The position numbers and the translations under genes are program-made. Of a stretch of DNA of 64,000 nt, positions 52,479 to 63,284 are shown piece by piece. This DNA comes from Gottfriedia acidiceleris (GTDB taxonomy: Bacteria > Bacillota > Bacilli > Bacillales > Bacillaceae_G): assembly GCF_004138285.1 (NCBI RefSeq), contig NZ_SCFN01000001.1:62001-126000 (forward strand), given 5' to 3'. Position 1 is the first letter of the stretch; the number at the start of each line of letters is the position of its first letter. The notes below the pieces were generated by a model. That model was not told where the DNA came from. It saw only the letters and a program-made list of their open reading frames with translations, and made no database searches.

Positions 52479-53831
52479 ATGCACATCGTTACAATAGGGA
52501 TTAATTATAAAACTGCCCCAGTTGAAGTGCGAGAAAGGGTAGCATTTGCTCCAAATGAACTACAGGACGCAATGAACTCATTAAAAAATGAAAAAAGCAT
52601 TTTGGAAAACATTATTGTTTCTACTTGTAATCGTACGGAGATTTATGCAGTTGTCGATCAAGTTCATACTGGTCAATATTATATGAAACGCTTTTTATTA
52701 CAACGTTTTGACTTAAAAGACGAGGAATTATCACCATATTTAATCATTAAAACTGGAAATGATGCAATCAACCATTTATTTACTGTAGCAAGTGGTTTAG
52801 ATTCAATGGTAATTGGTGAGACTCAGATTCTTGGACAAGTAAAAGATAGTTATTTACTTGCTCAAGAGAATAATGTAATTGGTACGATTTTTAATCAATT
52901 ATTTAAGCAAGCAATTACATTTGCAAAAAAAGTTCACTCAGAAACTGGAATCGGTGAAAATGCTGTTTCTGTAAGTTATGCTGCTGTAGAGCTATCAAAA
53001 AAGATTTTTAGCAATTTAAAAGGCTGCAATGTACTGATTGTTGGAGCAGGAAAAATGAGTAACTTAGCTTTACAAAACTTGTATTCTCAAGGTGTAGGAA
53101 AAGTTACAGTTATAAACCGAACTGTTGAAAATGCTGTTAGACTTGCAGACCAATTTAATGGAATCGGAAAAGGGTTAGAATCACTTGAAAATGCTTTAAA
53201 AGAAGCAGATATCGTTATTAGTTCAACGGGATCAAAAGAATACGTGATTACAGAAAAAATGATTCGTCGAATTGAAAAATCAAGAAAAGGTAACCCACTA
53301 TTCTTAGTCGATATCGCTGTTCCAAGAGATATTGAACCATCAATTCATAATATTGATAGTGCATTCTTATATGATATTGATGATCTTCAAGGAATTGTTG
53401 CAGAGAATTTAGCAGAACGTGAACGTGAGGCAGTAAAAATTAAGAAGGCAATAACTGAAGAAATTGAAAATTTTCAATCTTGGTTATCAATGCTAGGTGT
53501 TGTTCCAGTAATCTCTGCATTACGTGAAAAGGCGTTAGATATTCAGGCAGATACAATGAGTAGTCTAGAGAGAAAACTTCCTCATTTATCTGAAAGAGAT
53601 TTAAAAATTATTCAAAAGCACACAAAAAGTATCGTAAATCAACTTTTACGAGATCCAATTATGAAAGCAAAAGAAATGGGTACATCTAAACACTCAGAAG
53701 CACAAATTGCCCTTTTTAAAGAAATATTTAGTCTAGATGAAATTTTACAAGAATCTAAAGATGAAAAACACATGCAAACCAACCAAGAAAAAGAGACTAT
53801 TTCTTTAAAACAAAACTTAGGTTTTTTATGA
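52479..53831 (+). CDS. hemA: Glutamyl-tRNA reductase
   Basis: A 450-residue enzyme that reduces glutamyl-tRNA to glutamate-1-semialdehyde, the first committed step of heme synthesis. It has the catalytic region [13 protein letters not shown] with Cys near residue 50, [18 protein letters not shown] (about 106-123), the NADPH-binding [13 protein letters not shown] (about 189-201) and [10 protein letters not shown]. The C-terminal helical dimerisation part follows. AGGGGGG ribosome site. First gene of a tight hemAXCDBL operon. Confidence 0.96.
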   Translation: MHIVTIGINYKTAPVEVRERVAFAPNELQDAMNSLKNEKSILENIIVSTCNRTEIYAVVDQVHTGQYYMKRFLLQRFDLKDEELSPYLIIKTGNDAINHLFTVASGLDSMVIGETQILGQVKDSYLLAQENNVIGTIFNQLFKQAITFAKKVHSETGIGENAVSVSYAAVELSKKIFSNLKGCNVLIVGAGKMSNLALQNLYSQGVGKVTVINRTVENAVRLADQFNGIGKGLESLENALKEADIVISSTGSKEYVITEKMIRRIEKSRKGNPLFLVDIAVPRDIEPSIHNIDSAFLYDIDDLQGIVAENLAEREREAVKIKKAITEEIENFQSWLSMLGVVPVISALREKALDIQADTMSSLERKLPHLSERDLKIIQKHTKSIVNQLLRDPIMKAKEMGTSKHSEAQIALFKEIFSLDEILQESKDEKHMQTNQEKETISLKQNLGFL

Positions 53832-53841
53832 GGTTTAGTTA

Positions 53842-54675
53842 GTGGCGCTTTTGGAAAGTAGTTTTATCTATCACTTATTAATCTTATTGTTTGCATGGAG
53901 TATCGTTTTTTCTTTTATAGATTTTGTAGATACAAATAGGATGGCAAGTCGAGTAGCATTTTATTTGCTAGCAATTGTTTGGGTGTTTTCTTCAGTTTTA
54001 ATGATTTACACCATTAGCCAATACAGTTTATATTCCTTTATTACTTCCAGGGAAGGGCTATATATTTATGTATGGATCATAATATCACTATCAATGGTTA
54101 TTAATTGGGTAGTAAAACTAGAGTACTTAGTTTTCTTTACAAATGTTGTTTCTTTTTTAGTATTTTCATTATCAATTTTAATTCCGAAGGCGGGTAAAAC
54201 AGCTACATTAGTTGATCAGTTAAAATCGGAGTTATTATATATCCATATTGGACTTGCTTTCTTAGCATACGGTGCTTTTACCCTGTCCTTTATTTTTTCC
54301 GTTATGTACATTTTCCAATATGTTTTATTAAAAAAGAAGAAATGGTCTACACATTTAAAGAAATTGGGGAGTTTAGGTAAGTTGGAAAAAATGTTTATTA
54401 CATTTAACTTATTTGGAGTTCCACTAATGCTAACTTCTCTTATTTTAGGTGTTATTTGGGCAAGTATTCGATTACACACATTTGTTTGGTATGATATGAA
54501 AGTAATAGGCTCATTTTTCGTTTTAATCATGTATAGTACATTTATGTATTTAAAGGTAAGCAACCGTTTCTATGGCAAATCTCTTTGCATATTTAACATC
54601 TGTTGCTTCTTAGTTTTGTTCGGAAATTATGTTGTTTCAAATCTATATTCAAAGTTTCATTTATGGAGTACGTAA
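53842..54675 (+). CDS. hemX: HemX, CcsA/ResC-like membrane protein
   Basis: A 277-residue membrane protein with about eight transmembrane helices and a cytochrome c assembly (CcsA-like) C-terminal half, with HIGLAFLAYGAFTLSFIFSV near residue 132. In B. subtilis HemX modulates the amount of HemA. Start is GTG at 53842, ten bases after the hemA stop; the ribosome site is weak (GAGG), so translational coupling is likely. Confidence 0.9.
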   Translation: MALLESSFIYHLLILLFAWSIVFSFIDFVDTNRMASRVAFYLLAIVWVFSSVLMIYTISQYSLYSFITSREGLYIYVWIIISLSMVINWVVKLEYLVFFTNVVSFLVFSLSILIPKAGKTATLVDQLKSELLYIHIGLAFLAYGAFTLSFIFSVMYIFQYVLLKKKKWSTHLKKLGSLGKLEKMFITFNLFGVPLMLTSLILGVIWASIRLHTFVWYDMKVIGSFFVLIMYSTFMYLKVSNRFYGKSLCIFNICCFLVLFGNYVVSNLYSKFHLWST

Positions 54676-54687
54676 GGAGATATAACG

Positions 54688-55620
54688 ATGCGTAAAATAA
54701 TAGTTGGTACACGAAGAAGTAAACTAGCATTAACACAAACGAAATGGTTTGTAGAGAAACTAAAAGAAGTAGCACCCGATTATGAATTTGAGTTAAAGGA
54801 AATCGTTACAAAAGGTGATGTAATACTTGATGTAACGCTTTCAAAGGTTGGAGGAAAAGGTTTATTCGTTAAAGAAATTGAACATGCAATGCTAACGAGT
54901 GAAATTGATTTAGCTGTACATAGTATGAAGGATATGCCGGCTATTTTACCTGAAGGCTTGATGATTGGATGTACTCCAAAACGCGTTGATCCTAGAGATG
55001 CCCTACTTTCAAATAGTGGAAAAGGATTAATGGAACTTGAAGAAGGATCAATTGTCGGTACAAGTAGTTTAAGGAGAAGTGCTCAAATTAAAGCAGTTCG
55101 TCCAGATCTACAAATCAAATGGATTCGTGGAAATATCGATACACGTATTCAAAAGCTAAAGGATAATGAATACGATGCGATTATTCTTGCAGCAGCTGGT
55201 TTAACAAGAATGGGCTGGGCTGAAGAAAGTATAACCGAATACATTGACGAAACAGTCTGTGTACCAGCAGTAGGTCAAGGTTCACTTGCTATCGAATGTC
55301 GTGAAAATGATACAGAAATCCGTGATTTACTAAATAGACTGAATGATGAATTAACATATACAACAGTAGAAGCTGAACGTGTATTTCTTCATAAAATGGA
55401 AGGTGGTTGCCAAGTTCCTATTGCTGGATTTGCAACGATTGATGACAAAGATGAAATCTCGTTAACAGCGTTAGTAGCTAAACCAGATGGAACAATCATC
55501 TTAAAAGAAACTGTTAAAGGTACTGATCCAACTGAAATTGGTGAAAAAGCTGCAAATCTATTAATTGAACGTGGAGCAAAGGATATCATTGATTCTGTAA
55601 AAGAGGCAGCGGATGAATAA
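54688..55620 (+). CDS. hemC: Porphobilinogen deaminase (hydroxymethylbilane synthase)
   Basis: A 310-residue enzyme that polymerises four porphobilinogens on a dipyrromethane cofactor. It has [20 protein letters not shown] at the N-terminus, [31 protein letters not shown] (about residues 80-97), [11 protein letters not shown] and the cofactor-anchoring Cys in [12 protein letters not shown] near residue 241. Ends inside the start of hemD (eight-base overlap). Confidence 0.96.
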   Translation: MRKIIVGTRRSKLALTQTKWFVEKLKEVAPDYEFELKEIVTKGDVILDVTLSKVGGKGLFVKEIEHAMLTSEIDLAVHSMKDMPAILPEGLMIGCTPKRVDPRDALLSNSGKGLMELEEGSIVGTSSLRRSAQIKAVRPDLQIKWIRGNIDTRIQKLKDNEYDAIILAAAGLTRMGWAEESITEYIDETVCVPAVGQGSLAIECRENDTEIRDLLNRLNDELTYTTVEAERVFLHKMEGGCQVPIAGFATIDDKDEISLTALVAKPDGTIILKETVKGTDPTEIGEKAANLLIERGAKDIIDSVKEAADE

Positions 55621-56377
55621 TTCCTTAAATGGAATGAAAATATTAGTGACAAGGGCAGAGCAACAAGCTGATGAATTTAATCATTTAATTCATCAGTTTG
55701 GTGGTTGTCCTATTAATCTTCCACTTCAAAAAATAGTTAAAAGTAATATTTCAATTAATGAATTGGAAAAATTAGTTCTTGATACAGAATGGATTTTATT
55801 CACAAGTGTTAATTCAGTAAATTACTTTGTGCAAAATATTACAAAGGATCTAAAAGAAAAAATTCTTCAAAAAAAAATTGGTGCTGTCGGAGAAAAAACA
55901 AAGAATCGATTAATTGAAGAAGGATTTGAAGTAGCTTTCCTTCCAAGTCAATTTACTGGTAAAACATTTGCTTCTGAGTTAAGTTACATAGTAGAAAAAG
56001 GAACAAAATTTTTATTTTTACGTGGCTCTTTAGCGAGTGATAACGTTCCAAAAATACTAGAAGAAAATGGTCATGTAGTTAATTTATTAACTGTTTATGA
56101 GACTATTACAAATCTAGGTATTAAAAATGAACTGTTAAATTTATTAAAAAATAAAAAACTGGATGTGATTACTTTTTTGAATCCATTTAGTGTAGAACAG
56201 TTTTGTTTTTTGATTGGAAATGCAATTAGTATGGTAGATTTAAAAAACATTCAAATTGCTTGTATTGGCGAAGTAACCGCACAAAAAGCTAGAGAAAAAG
56301 GTTTGAATAATATTATTGTTCCTAGTAAATTTACAACAGAGGCTTTAATTAAAAAAATAGTAGATGATATTGATTAA
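55613..56377 (+). CDS. hemD: Uroporphyrinogen-III synthase
   Basis: A 254-residue two-domain enzyme that cyclises hydroxymethylbilane. The sequence family is weakly conserved; the visible marks are [19 protein letters not shown] at the N-terminus, [16 protein letters not shown] near residue 60, [14 protein letters not shown] near 133 and [17 protein letters not shown] near 219. Position between hemC and hemB settles the call. ATG at 55613 overlaps the hemC stop. Confidence 0.92.
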   Translation: MNNSLNGMKILVTRAEQQADEFNHLIHQFGGCPINLPLQKIVKSNISINELEKLVLDTEWILFTSVNSVNYFVQNITKDLKEKILQKKIGAVGEKTKNRLIEEGFEVAFLPSQFTGKTFASELSYIVEKGTKFLFLRGSLASDNVPKILEENGHVVNLLTVYETITNLGIKNELLNLLKNKKLDVITFLNPFSVEQFCFLIGNAISMVDLKNIQIACIGEVTAQKAREKGLNNIIVPSKFTTEALIKKIVDDID

Positions 56378-56408
56378 TCAGATCGTCTTTAAAAAGAAGG
56401 AGAAAAAA

Positions 56409-57395
56409 ATGACTTATTCTATTCCGTTTGATCGTCACCGTCGTTTAAGAAGCACACAAGCATTACGCTCTATGGTTAGAGAGACTCATTTACATAAAGA
56501 AGATTTTATTTATCCTCTTTTTGTTGTTGAAGGACAAGGGGTAAAAAATCCTATTAGTTCAATGCCAGGTGTATTTCAATTTTCGTTAGATGAATTAAAA
56601 AAAGAAATGGATGAAATTGTATCATTAGGTATAAAATCTGTCATATTCTTTGGTATTCCTGATGTAAAAGACGCAGTAGGTTCAGAAGCTTACTGTGCAA
56701 CTGGAATCGTTCAACGAGCAATTTCACAAACGAAGGAACAATATCCTGAAATGATTGTTATTGCAGATACATGTTTATGTGAGTATACAGATCATGGACA
56801 TTGTGGAGTTTTAGAAGATGGGTATGTTAATAATGATGAATCGTTAATACTATTAGCAAAAACAGCAGTAAGTCAAGCACAGGCTGGCGCAGATATTATT
56901 GCCCCTTCAAATATGATGGATGGATTCGTAGCAACAATTCGTCATGCTTTAGATGAAGCTGGATTTGATAATATTCCAATTATGTCATATGCAGTAAAAT
57001 ATGCTTCAGCATTTTATGGGCCATTCCGTGAGGCAGCTCAAAGTGCTCCAGGACAAGGTGATCGTAAGGCTTATCAAATGGACCCTGCAAATCGTTTAGA
57101 AGCGTTCCGTGAAGCAGAATCAGATACAGTTGAGGGTGCAGATTTCTTAATCATTAAACCAGCTCTTTCATATTTAGATATCATTCGTGATATCAGAAAT
57201 AACTATCACCAACCAATCGTTGCTTATAATGTTAGTGGAGAATATGCAATGGTTAAAGCTGCAGCTTTGAATGGTTGGATTGAAGAAGAAAAGGTAGTTA
57301 TGGAAAAATTAATTAGTATGAAACGTGCTGGTGCAGATATGATTATGACTTATCATGCTAAAGATGCTTGCAGATGGTTATCAGAAGGGAAGTAA
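56409..57395 (+). CDS. hemB: Delta-aminolevulinic acid dehydratase (porphobilinogen synthase)
   Basis: A 328-residue enzyme that condenses two 5-aminolevulinates. Zinc-site Cys residues lie in [19 protein letters not shown] (about residues 120-138). The first Schiff-base Lys lies in [17 protein letters not shown] (about 195-211) and the second in [17 protein letters not shown] at 56409 follows AGAAGGAGA; the frame extends upstream to an ATG without a ribosome site. Confidence 0.96.
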   Translation: MTYSIPFDRHRRLRSTQALRSMVRETHLHKEDFIYPLFVVEGQGVKNPISSMPGVFQFSLDELKKEMDEIVSLGIKSVIFFGIPDVKDAVGSEAYCATGIVQRAISQTKEQYPEMIVIADTCLCEYTDHGHCGVLEDGYVNNDESLILLAKTAVSQAQAGADIIAPSNMMDGFVATIRHALDEAGFDNIPIMSYAVKYASAFYGPFREAAQSAPGQGDRKAYQMDPANRLEAFREAESDTVEGADFLIIKPALSYLDIIRDIRNNYHQPIVAYNVSGEYAMVKAAALNGWIEEEKVVMEKLISMKRAGADMIMTYHAKDACRWLSEGK

Positions 57396-57401
57396 TAATA
57401 A

Positions 57402-58688
57402 ATGAGATCATATAACAAGTCAATTGAAGCGTTTGAAGAGGCAAAACAAGTACTTCCTGGTGGAGTAAATAGTCCTGTACGTGCATTTAAAAGTGTTAAT
57501 ATGTCACCAATTTTTATGAGTCATGGAAAAGGTTCTAAAATATATGATATTGACGGAAATGAGTATATTGATTATGTACTATCATGGGGGCCTCTAATTT
57601 TAGGTCACTCAAATGAGCGTGTAGTTGAAGGCTTAAAGCGAACAGCAGAAACTGGAACTAGCTTTGGGGCACCAACATTAAAAGAAACAGAATTAGCTAA
57701 ACTTGTTATCGAAAGAGTGCCTTCGATTGAAGTTGTTCGAATGGTTAACTCAGGAACAGAAGCGACAATGAGTGCTTTACGTCTTGCTCGCGGATTTACT
57801 GGTCGAAACAAAATTTTAAAATTTGAAGGATGCTACCACGGACATGGTGATTCCTTATTAATTAAAGCTGGTTCTGGTGTAGCTACACTTGGATTACCAG
57901 ATAGCCCTGGTGTACCTGAAGGTGTTGCGTCTAATACAATCACTGTTCCTTATAATGATTTAGAAAGTATAAGATATGCTTTTGAACAATATGGAGATGA
58001 CCTAGCAGCGGTTATTGTTGAGCCTGTTGCAGGTAATATGGGTGTTGTTCCACCAGTTGAAGGTTTTTTAGAAGGCTTAAGAGAAATTACGACCCAATAT
58101 GGTACATTATTGATATTTGATGAAGTTATGACTGGCTTCCGTGTAGGTTATAATTGTGCACAAGGTCATTTTGGTGTAACACCTGATATCACTTGCTTAG
58201 GAAAAGTTATCGGTGGAGGTTTACCAGTAGGTGCATATGGTGGTAAAGCTGAAATCATGAATCAAATTGCTCCAAGTGGCCCAATTTATCAAGCTGGAAC
58301 TCTTTCAGGAAATCCTTTAGCGATGACGGCTGGTTACGAAACATTAAGTCAGCTATCTAAAGAAGATTATGTAGAATTTAGCCGTAAAGCTGATCTGCTA
58401 GAAGCTGGTTATAAAGCTGCAGCTGAAAAATACAATATTCCACATTGTATTAATCGTGCAGGTTCAATGGTTGGATTCTTCTTCACAAACGAAAAAGTTG
58501 AAAATTACGAAACAGCAAAAACTTCTAATTTAGAAATGTTTGCTAAATACTATCAACTAATGGCTGAACAAGGTGTCTTCTTACCACCATCACAATTTGA
58601 AGGTCTATTCTTATCAACTTCACATACAGACGAAGATATTCAAAAAACGATTGCAGCCGCTGAATACGCATTTTCGCAATTAGTTTAA
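57402..58688 (+). CDS. hemL: Glutamate-1-semialdehyde 2,1-aminomutase
   Basis: A 428-residue PLP enzyme that makes 5-aminolevulinate. It has [14 protein letters not shown] near residue 19, [20 protein letters not shown] (about 115-134), [16 protein letters not shown] with the PLP Asp, and the PLP Lys in [17 protein letters not shown] near residue 267. Six bases after hemB; ends at a terminator. Last gene of the heme operon. Confidence 0.96.
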   Translation: MRSYNKSIEAFEEAKQVLPGGVNSPVRAFKSVNMSPIFMSHGKGSKIYDIDGNEYIDYVLSWGPLILGHSNERVVEGLKRTAETGTSFGAPTLKETELAKLVIERVPSIEVVRMVNSGTEATMSALRLARGFTGRNKILKFEGCYHGHGDSLLIKAGSGVATLGLPDSPGVPEGVASNTITVPYNDLESIRYAFEQYGDDLAAVIVEPVAGNMGVVPPVEGFLEGLREITTQYGTLLIFDEVMTGFRVGYNCAQGHFGVTPDITCLGKVIGGGLPVGAYGGKAEIMNQIAPSGPIYQAGTLSGNPLAMTAGYETLSQLSKEDYVEFSRKADLLEAGYKAAAEKYNIPHCINRAGSMVGFFFTNEKVENYETAKTSNLEMFAKYYQLMAEQGVFLPPSQFEGLFLSTSHTDEDIQKTIAAAEYAFSQLV

Positions 58689-58695
58689 TTTAAGG

Positions 58696-58727
58696 TGGTG
58701 TCCTATTTTTAGGGCACCATTTTTTGT
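58696..58727 (+). terminator. Terminator of the hem operon
   Basis: TGGTGTCCT (58696-58704) pairs with AGGGCACCA (58711-58719) with one G-T pair, followed by TTTTTTG. Confidence 0.85.
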
Positions 58728-58806
58728 TATAGAAAATAGAGTTGGTAAAACTTCAGTAGAACGACTGTAGAGAAAAATAGAGAAGTTCAAGCTACAAGTA
58801 GATATA

Positions 58807-58990
58807 GAGAATCGCAAATAAGATGACGATTTATGCAAAATAGATGAGGAGAAACTACGAAGAAGTGTAAAATGCAAATAAAATCGGGAAATCGCAATTA
58901 AAAATCGAACAAACGCAAATAAAATCAGAGAATCGCAAATATTATTAGAAAAACTGCAATTAAAATCCCAAGAATCGCAATTAACATATA
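58807..58990. repeat. Degenerate tandem array, about nine units with a 20.4-base period
   Basis: The unit resembles AATCGCAAATAAAATCAGAG. The GCAA of successive units lies at 58814, 58835, (degraded near 58854), 58874, 58894, 58915, 58935, 58956 and 58977, an average spacing of 20.4 bases, close to two helical turns. It does not encode a protein on either strand. It fills the gap between the hem operon terminator and spoVID. Confidence 0.75.
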
Positions 58991-59270
58991 AAAATTACCC
59001 ATACCAGTTGAGGTATAGTGACAATTAATTTCAATGACATAGTTGGCCATTTTTCTCTTTAGTTTTTTCTGAGACTATTCGTCCAGTGCTTCCTAAATCC
59101 TGCTCTTGTTTTTTCTTTTTCCTATTCCCTTATCACTGTTTTTCTTTAATCCTGCGAGTATTAAACCTTTCTTAATATAAAATAACAATCTTTTCTTCAT
59201 AAATTATTCGTTTCTTTCATAAAAATGTAATGTCATAGACCAAATTGGACGATGAGAGGAGGACATTAAG

Positions 59271-61064
59271 GTGTCTTCAGAAAATCAAACAAACATTCGC
59301 TTTTCATTGAAAGAAACTGTCTGGTTCCAAAAAGGACAGGAAGTTAAAGAGGTAAGGTCACTCTCGTTAAATCCAGACATTACTATACAGCAATTTGAAG
59401 AATATGTTCAAGTGAAGGGTGTCTTAACCTTAGAAGGTAATTACACACCTGATTTGGCGAATCAAGGTGATTATTACTCATTAAGAGAATTAGCACCTTC
59501 AAGAATGATTGAAAATGTAATCGTTCTTGAAGATGGAAGTTGTGAATTGAATCATCAGTTCCCTGTAGATATTTCAATACCATTAACTAGAATTACTGAT
59601 CTTGAAAATCTATGTGTTTCTGTAGAGACATTTGATTATCAATTAGCTGAAAAAGGAAGTATTCAAATTGCTGCTGATCTATGTATATCTGGTCTACATG
59701 ACCATAATAGAGCAGTAGAAACTTATCAAGAACAAAGAGGGTATGAGCAATATAATAGCTACTCATACGAAAATGAATATCGCTCAAGTAATGTAGGAAA
59801 TGAAGGATATGTGTATCAAGAAGAAAGAGAACAAGAAGAACAATTCCAGTTCTTTCATCAACCAACTTCGGAACAGGAAACAAGTGAACAAGATAATCTT
59901 TACGGAAGTGATTGGATTCAATCCCTTGAAGAGAATGATGAACAAGAAGAACAAGACACATATCCTGGGCAACCTACTTACTTAGAGGTTTTTCAGCCTG
60001 AAGAAGTAGTTGAAGAACGAGTCGAAGCAGTTGAAAATGAAGTGGAACATTATTATGAGTTAGAAGAAAGCAATGAACAAAGTTTTGAAGAGGAACAACA
60101 AGTTGAAGAACATCATTCTACTGTTGAATTTATGGCCCAGTCAGAGCAGTCAGAACAGTTAGAAGAACAATCAGAAGCTCAAGAGGAAGAAGAATATGAA
60201 GAAGTATTTAGAGGCTTTAATATATCAGCTGAAGCAATTGAAACACGAGAAGTAGAACCACAAGCAGTGGAACCACAAGTAGTTGATACAACCCCGAGCT
60301 TCTTAATGAATAATAATGATGCAGAAGCTAGTCAAAATGAAAATGATTCACAGGCATCTAACGATGTAAATAGTACGTATAATGAGCGACCTAGTTTCTT
60401 GAATAATGATTTTAATGTACACAGTTATTTAGACAATTCATTAAATAGTAGACCTAGCTTCTTAGATAATGATTTTAGCACTTTGCAAAATGCTAATAAC
60501 GAAAGCAATGCGCAAAAAGAAATAGAAAAATATGAAGAACTATATAATCGAACTTTAGAGCAAAACTATCAACCGTATGTTAACCAACAATATCAGCAAG
60601 CACCATTTGCATATAATCAAAATCAGCAACAATTCTATCAAAATCCATTCCCTCAAGTAAATCAAGAAAATACTTTCGCGAATCCAAATGATGTTCGTCA
60701 AACACCACCTTATTATGCGGATTATTATCAAGCTCAAGTAGAGCAGCAAGAAGCACCACCTGAATTACCAAAAGTAGAAATAAATGCTGAACCAGTTGTA
60801 AACAAGGAAGTAAAAGAAGAAGTAAGTGAAGCAAGAAGTGTTAAAAGTGACAATCTACTTTCAAGTTTGTTTACTGGCGAAGGACGAGAAGATTCTTATA
60901 CTAAATTAAAATTATATTTAGCTCAAAATGGAGATACAATTGAATCTGTAGCTAAAAAATATAACTTACAAACTCAACAGTTAAATCGTGTTAATAACTT
61001 GAATGATGAATTTTTATCGGAAGGGCAAATCATTTATATTCCTGTATCTGCTATAAAACAATAA
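59271..61064 (+). CDS. spoVID: Spore coat assembly protein SpoVID
   Basis: A 597-residue morphogenetic protein that guides coat encasement of the forespore. The N-terminal region (IRFSLKETVWFQKGQEVKEV) and ordered first 140 residues match SpoVID. The middle (about 150-520) is very rich in Glu and Gln. It has three short repeats, TPSFLMNN, RPSFLNND and RPSFLDND. The C-terminus is a LysM domain (about 543-590: YLAQNGDTIESVAKKYNLQT, then LSEGQIIYIPV). Start is GTG with GAGGAGG eight bases upstream. Next to ysxE and valS as in B. subtilis. Confidence 0.93.
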   Translation: MSSENQTNIRFSLKETVWFQKGQEVKEVRSLSLNPDITIQQFEEYVQVKGVLTLEGNYTPDLANQGDYYSLRELAPSRMIENVIVLEDGSCELNHQFPVDISIPLTRITDLENLCVSVETFDYQLAEKGSIQIAADLCISGLHDHNRAVETYQEQRGYEQYNSYSYENEYRSSNVGNEGYVYQEEREQEEQFQFFHQPTSEQETSEQDNLYGSDWIQSLEENDEQEEQDTYPGQPTYLEVFQPEEVVEERVEAVENEVEHYYELEESNEQSFEEEQQVEEHHSTVEFMAQSEQSEQLEEQSEAQEEEEYEEVFRGFNISAEAIETREVEPQAVEPQVVDTTPSFLMNNNDAEASQNENDSQASNDVNSTYNERPSFLNNDFNVHSYLDNSLNSRPSFLDNDFSTLQNANNESNAQKEIEKYEELYNRTLEQNYQPYVNQQYQQAPFAYNQNQQQFYQNPFPQVNQENTFANPNDVRQTPPYYADYYQAQVEQQEAPPELPKVEINAEPVVNKEVKEEVSEARSVKSDNLLSSLFTGEGREDSYTKLKLYLAQNGDTIESVAKKYNLQTQQLNRVNNLNDEFLSEGQIIYIPVSAIKQ

Positions 61065-61076
61065 CAATATGGTGAG

Positions 61077-61121
61077 AGCTTTGTATTAGTTAAGACACTT
61101 GTCTACTAATACAAGGCTTTT
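61077..61121 (+). terminator. Terminator between spoVID and ysxE
   Basis: AGCTTTGTATTAGT (61077-61090) pairs with ACTAATACAAGGCT (61105-61118) with one G-T pair and a short T run. It may be an attenuating site. Confidence 0.65.
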
Positions 61122-61150
61122 ACGCATTTAGAAAGTGAGAGTGACGCATC

Positions 61151-62182
61151 TTGTATAGAAAACCTAAAGATGAAATAAGCGTCATTTTAGCACAGTATCA
61201 TATTGTCCCAAATTATTTTGAAACTGTTGGTAAGGTAGTTAAGATCTATACGAATCAAGGTGTATTCGCACTAAAAGAAGCCAATGTGAATCGAGTTTAT
61301 AGAAATAATTTGATTGAAAATGTTCGTTCTTTACAAGATAAAGGCTTTCGAAATGTTGTACCAATATATCATACCCAGAGTGGAGATTATATTGTTGAAT
61401 TTAATACAAAGCATTACTATTTAATGCCATGGATTGAAAGTGTTGATGAAAAGTCAGATGAGAATTTACATTTTCAACGAATGTTTACTTCACTGGGGAA
61501 AATGCACAACAGTACACAAAAAGAGAAAAAGGTAGATAAAGATCAATTACAAATCCATTATGATACGTTAACAAAAAGGTGGAGTAAAGATAAAGATGTA
61601 TTGGAAAATTTTATTGAAGTTGCAGAAGATAATTGGTATATGTCACCTTATGAACTAAGTTATTGTACGTATTTTCATAAAATATTAAGTGCACATCAAT
61701 TTGCTAAGGGACAGTTAGATGAATGGTTTAAAAAAATGAAGGAAACTGAAAATACTAGAGTTGTCATGAACCATGGAAATTTATCTATTTCTCACTTTCT
61801 TGTAAATAAAAGAGGTGAAGGTGTCTTTATCAATCTAGAAAATGCACAAGAAACTACACCAATTCAAGATTTAACTAACTATTATAAGAATTCTTTTAAA
61901 ACATATCCTATTCAGCAACCTGATCGTAATAATTGGCTTAATTTGTATGAAAAGAATTTTTCATTAAGAGAAGAGGAAAGAATGTTATTTTTAAGCTATA
62001 TGGCATATCCAACTCAGTTTTCTTCCAAAATTTCTAAATATTTAAAGCGATCAGGGGTTAATAATGAAAAAGACAATGTAAGAGATTTATTAAATGCATA
62101 CTGGCATATGATTAATATTGAATATTTTGTCTCTAAAATACAAGAGGATATTGAAGCAGCAAAATCTATAGATGGTTTATGA
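61151..62182 (+). CDS. ysxE: Spore coat-associated protein YsxE (CotS/APH-like fold)
   Basis: A 343-residue protein of the CotS/aminoglycoside phosphotransferase-like family found in spore coats. It has KVVKIYTNQGVFALKEAN near residue 27, the family's central VVMNHGNLSISHFLVNKRGE (about residues 201-220, where kinases have HGD-x-x-x-x-N) and ENAQETTPIQDLTNYYK. The Asp of HGD is replaced by Asn (HGN). SpoVID and YsxE adjacency is conserved. Start is TTG at 61151 with a weak GTGAGAG site. Confidence 0.9.
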   Translation: MYRKPKDEISVILAQYHIVPNYFETVGKVVKIYTNQGVFALKEANVNRVYRNNLIENVRSLQDKGFRNVVPIYHTQSGDYIVEFNTKHYYLMPWIESVDEKSDENLHFQRMFTSLGKMHNSTQKEKKVDKDQLQIHYDTLTKRWSKDKDVLENFIEVAEDNWYMSPYELSYCTYFHKILSAHQFAKGQLDEWFKKMKETENTRVVMNHGNLSISHFLVNKRGEGVFINLENAQETTPIQDLTNYYKNSFKTYPIQQPDRNNWLNLYEKNFSLREEERMLFLSYMAYPTQFSSKISKYLKRSGVNNEKDNVRDLLNAYWHMINIEYFVSKIQEDIEAAKSIDGL

Positions 62183-62209
62183 ATTCAGACTGCATAATTA
62201 AGAGAAAAT

Positions 62210-62285
62210 AAAAACATCTATCCGAAAATGTATCACCGCATTAATATTAATGGTGCTGGAGAGTACATGGATAGATGTTTTTTAT
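62210..62285. terminator. Large three-tiered bidirectional hairpin
   Basis: Outer stem AAAAACATCTATCC (62210-62223) with GGATAGATGTTTTT (62269-62282), middle ATGTA/TACAT and inner CACC/GGTG around the palindrome ATTAATATTAAT. It lies between the convergent ysxE and spo0M-like genes, with T runs on both strands. Confidence 0.8.
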
Positions 62286-62290
62286 GTTTA

Positions 62291-63055
62291 TTATTTTACA
62301 TGACGTTTAATAGCGTTTACTACACTTTTACGTACAAAATCCTTGTCCGTAATATGATCCTTTGAAAAAGAGATTCGAACATTATTTTCATCAGTACCAA
62401 ATAACTTAGAAAACTTACCTGTTGTTTCTTTTTGTTTTTGATTAAGTTGGAGAATTAAGTCGACTGTTTTGTCAAAGCTTAAATAGTTAACTTCAACCTC
62501 CTCTAATTTTCCACGGAATTCGCCATTCATTGGGTAAAATTCAAATTCTTGAATAATTTTTCCATATTTCTTTTTGTTTTCACTATCTCTTAATACAAAT
62601 CCTTCTTCTTGAAGTGCCTGGATTACCGTTTTTAAGCCAACTGAAGGAACTACTTGAACGCCATCAGCATCATATTGGTCAACAGCTTTTTCTATTTCTA
62701 AATGTGTTTTAATCCAAATATGGGATTTATGAAGTGATACTGGTGTATTTTCAGATAAGGTGAAAAAGAAAGGAATAACAACTTCTTCATTTGCATTTAT
62801 TATACGATCAACTGATACGATAAATTTTTGTAAAGTACCATTCTTATTAATAATCTTATCATTTGATTCAACTTGATATTCAGTCATTACATGTAAAAAG
62901 ACGGAATCTAGTTCTTGTTTAACTCGACCACCTTTTATATATAATTCACCTTTTACTCGTTCACCAGCTTGATATTCTTTTTTTTCAAGCTTTGTATCGA
63001 TTCTCGTTCCACCGATTCCGAGAACACGAGCTAATGTATTTTTAAATAAACCCAT
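62291..63055 (-). CDS. spo0M: Sporulation-control protein Spo0M family
   Basis: A 254-residue arrestin-like protein of the Spo0M (SpoOM) family. It starts MGLFKNTLARVLGIGGTRID and continues TKLEKKEYQAGERVKGELYI, with FFFTLSENTPVSLHKSHIWI near residue 100 and AVDQYDADGVQVVP near residue 128, close to known Spo0M. It influences early sporulation and cell shape in B. subtilis. A GGGGGA ribosome site lies upstream on the reverse strand. Sigma control cannot be read with certainty. Confidence 0.9.
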   Translation of the reverse strand: MGLFKNTLARVLGIGGTRIDTKLEKKEYQAGERVKGELYIKGGRVKQELDSVFLHVMTEYQVESNDKIINKNGTLQKFIVSVDRIINANEEVVIPFFFTLSENTPVSLHKSHIWIKTHLEIEKAVDQYDADGVQVVPSVGLKTVIQALQEEGFVLRDSENKKKYGKIIQEFEFYPMNGEFRGKLEEVEVNYLSFDKTVDLILQLNQKQKETTGKFSKLFGTDENNVRISFSKDHITDKDFVRKSVVNAIKRHVK

Positions 63056-63235
63056 GAATATCCCCCTAAAAATTATATCTACATACTATATAATTATCGC
63101 ATAATTAAATAAGTACTAGTATACCAGAATGTTAAATAATCATTACAATTATTTTTCGTATTTTTTTTATGTATTAAAAAATGTGGTACGATATTGACAC
63201 ATATTGAATAATCTAGAAAGAAATAAGAAATACTG

Positions 63236-63265
63236 TTGACTAAGCTTAAGTAAATTTTGTAGACT
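63236..63265 (+). promoter_or_regulatory. Promoter of the valS leader
   Basis: TTGACT (63236-63241), 18-base spacer, TAGACT (63260-63265). Confidence 0.6.
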
Positions 63266-63284
63266 ATTACATATATTCATAATG

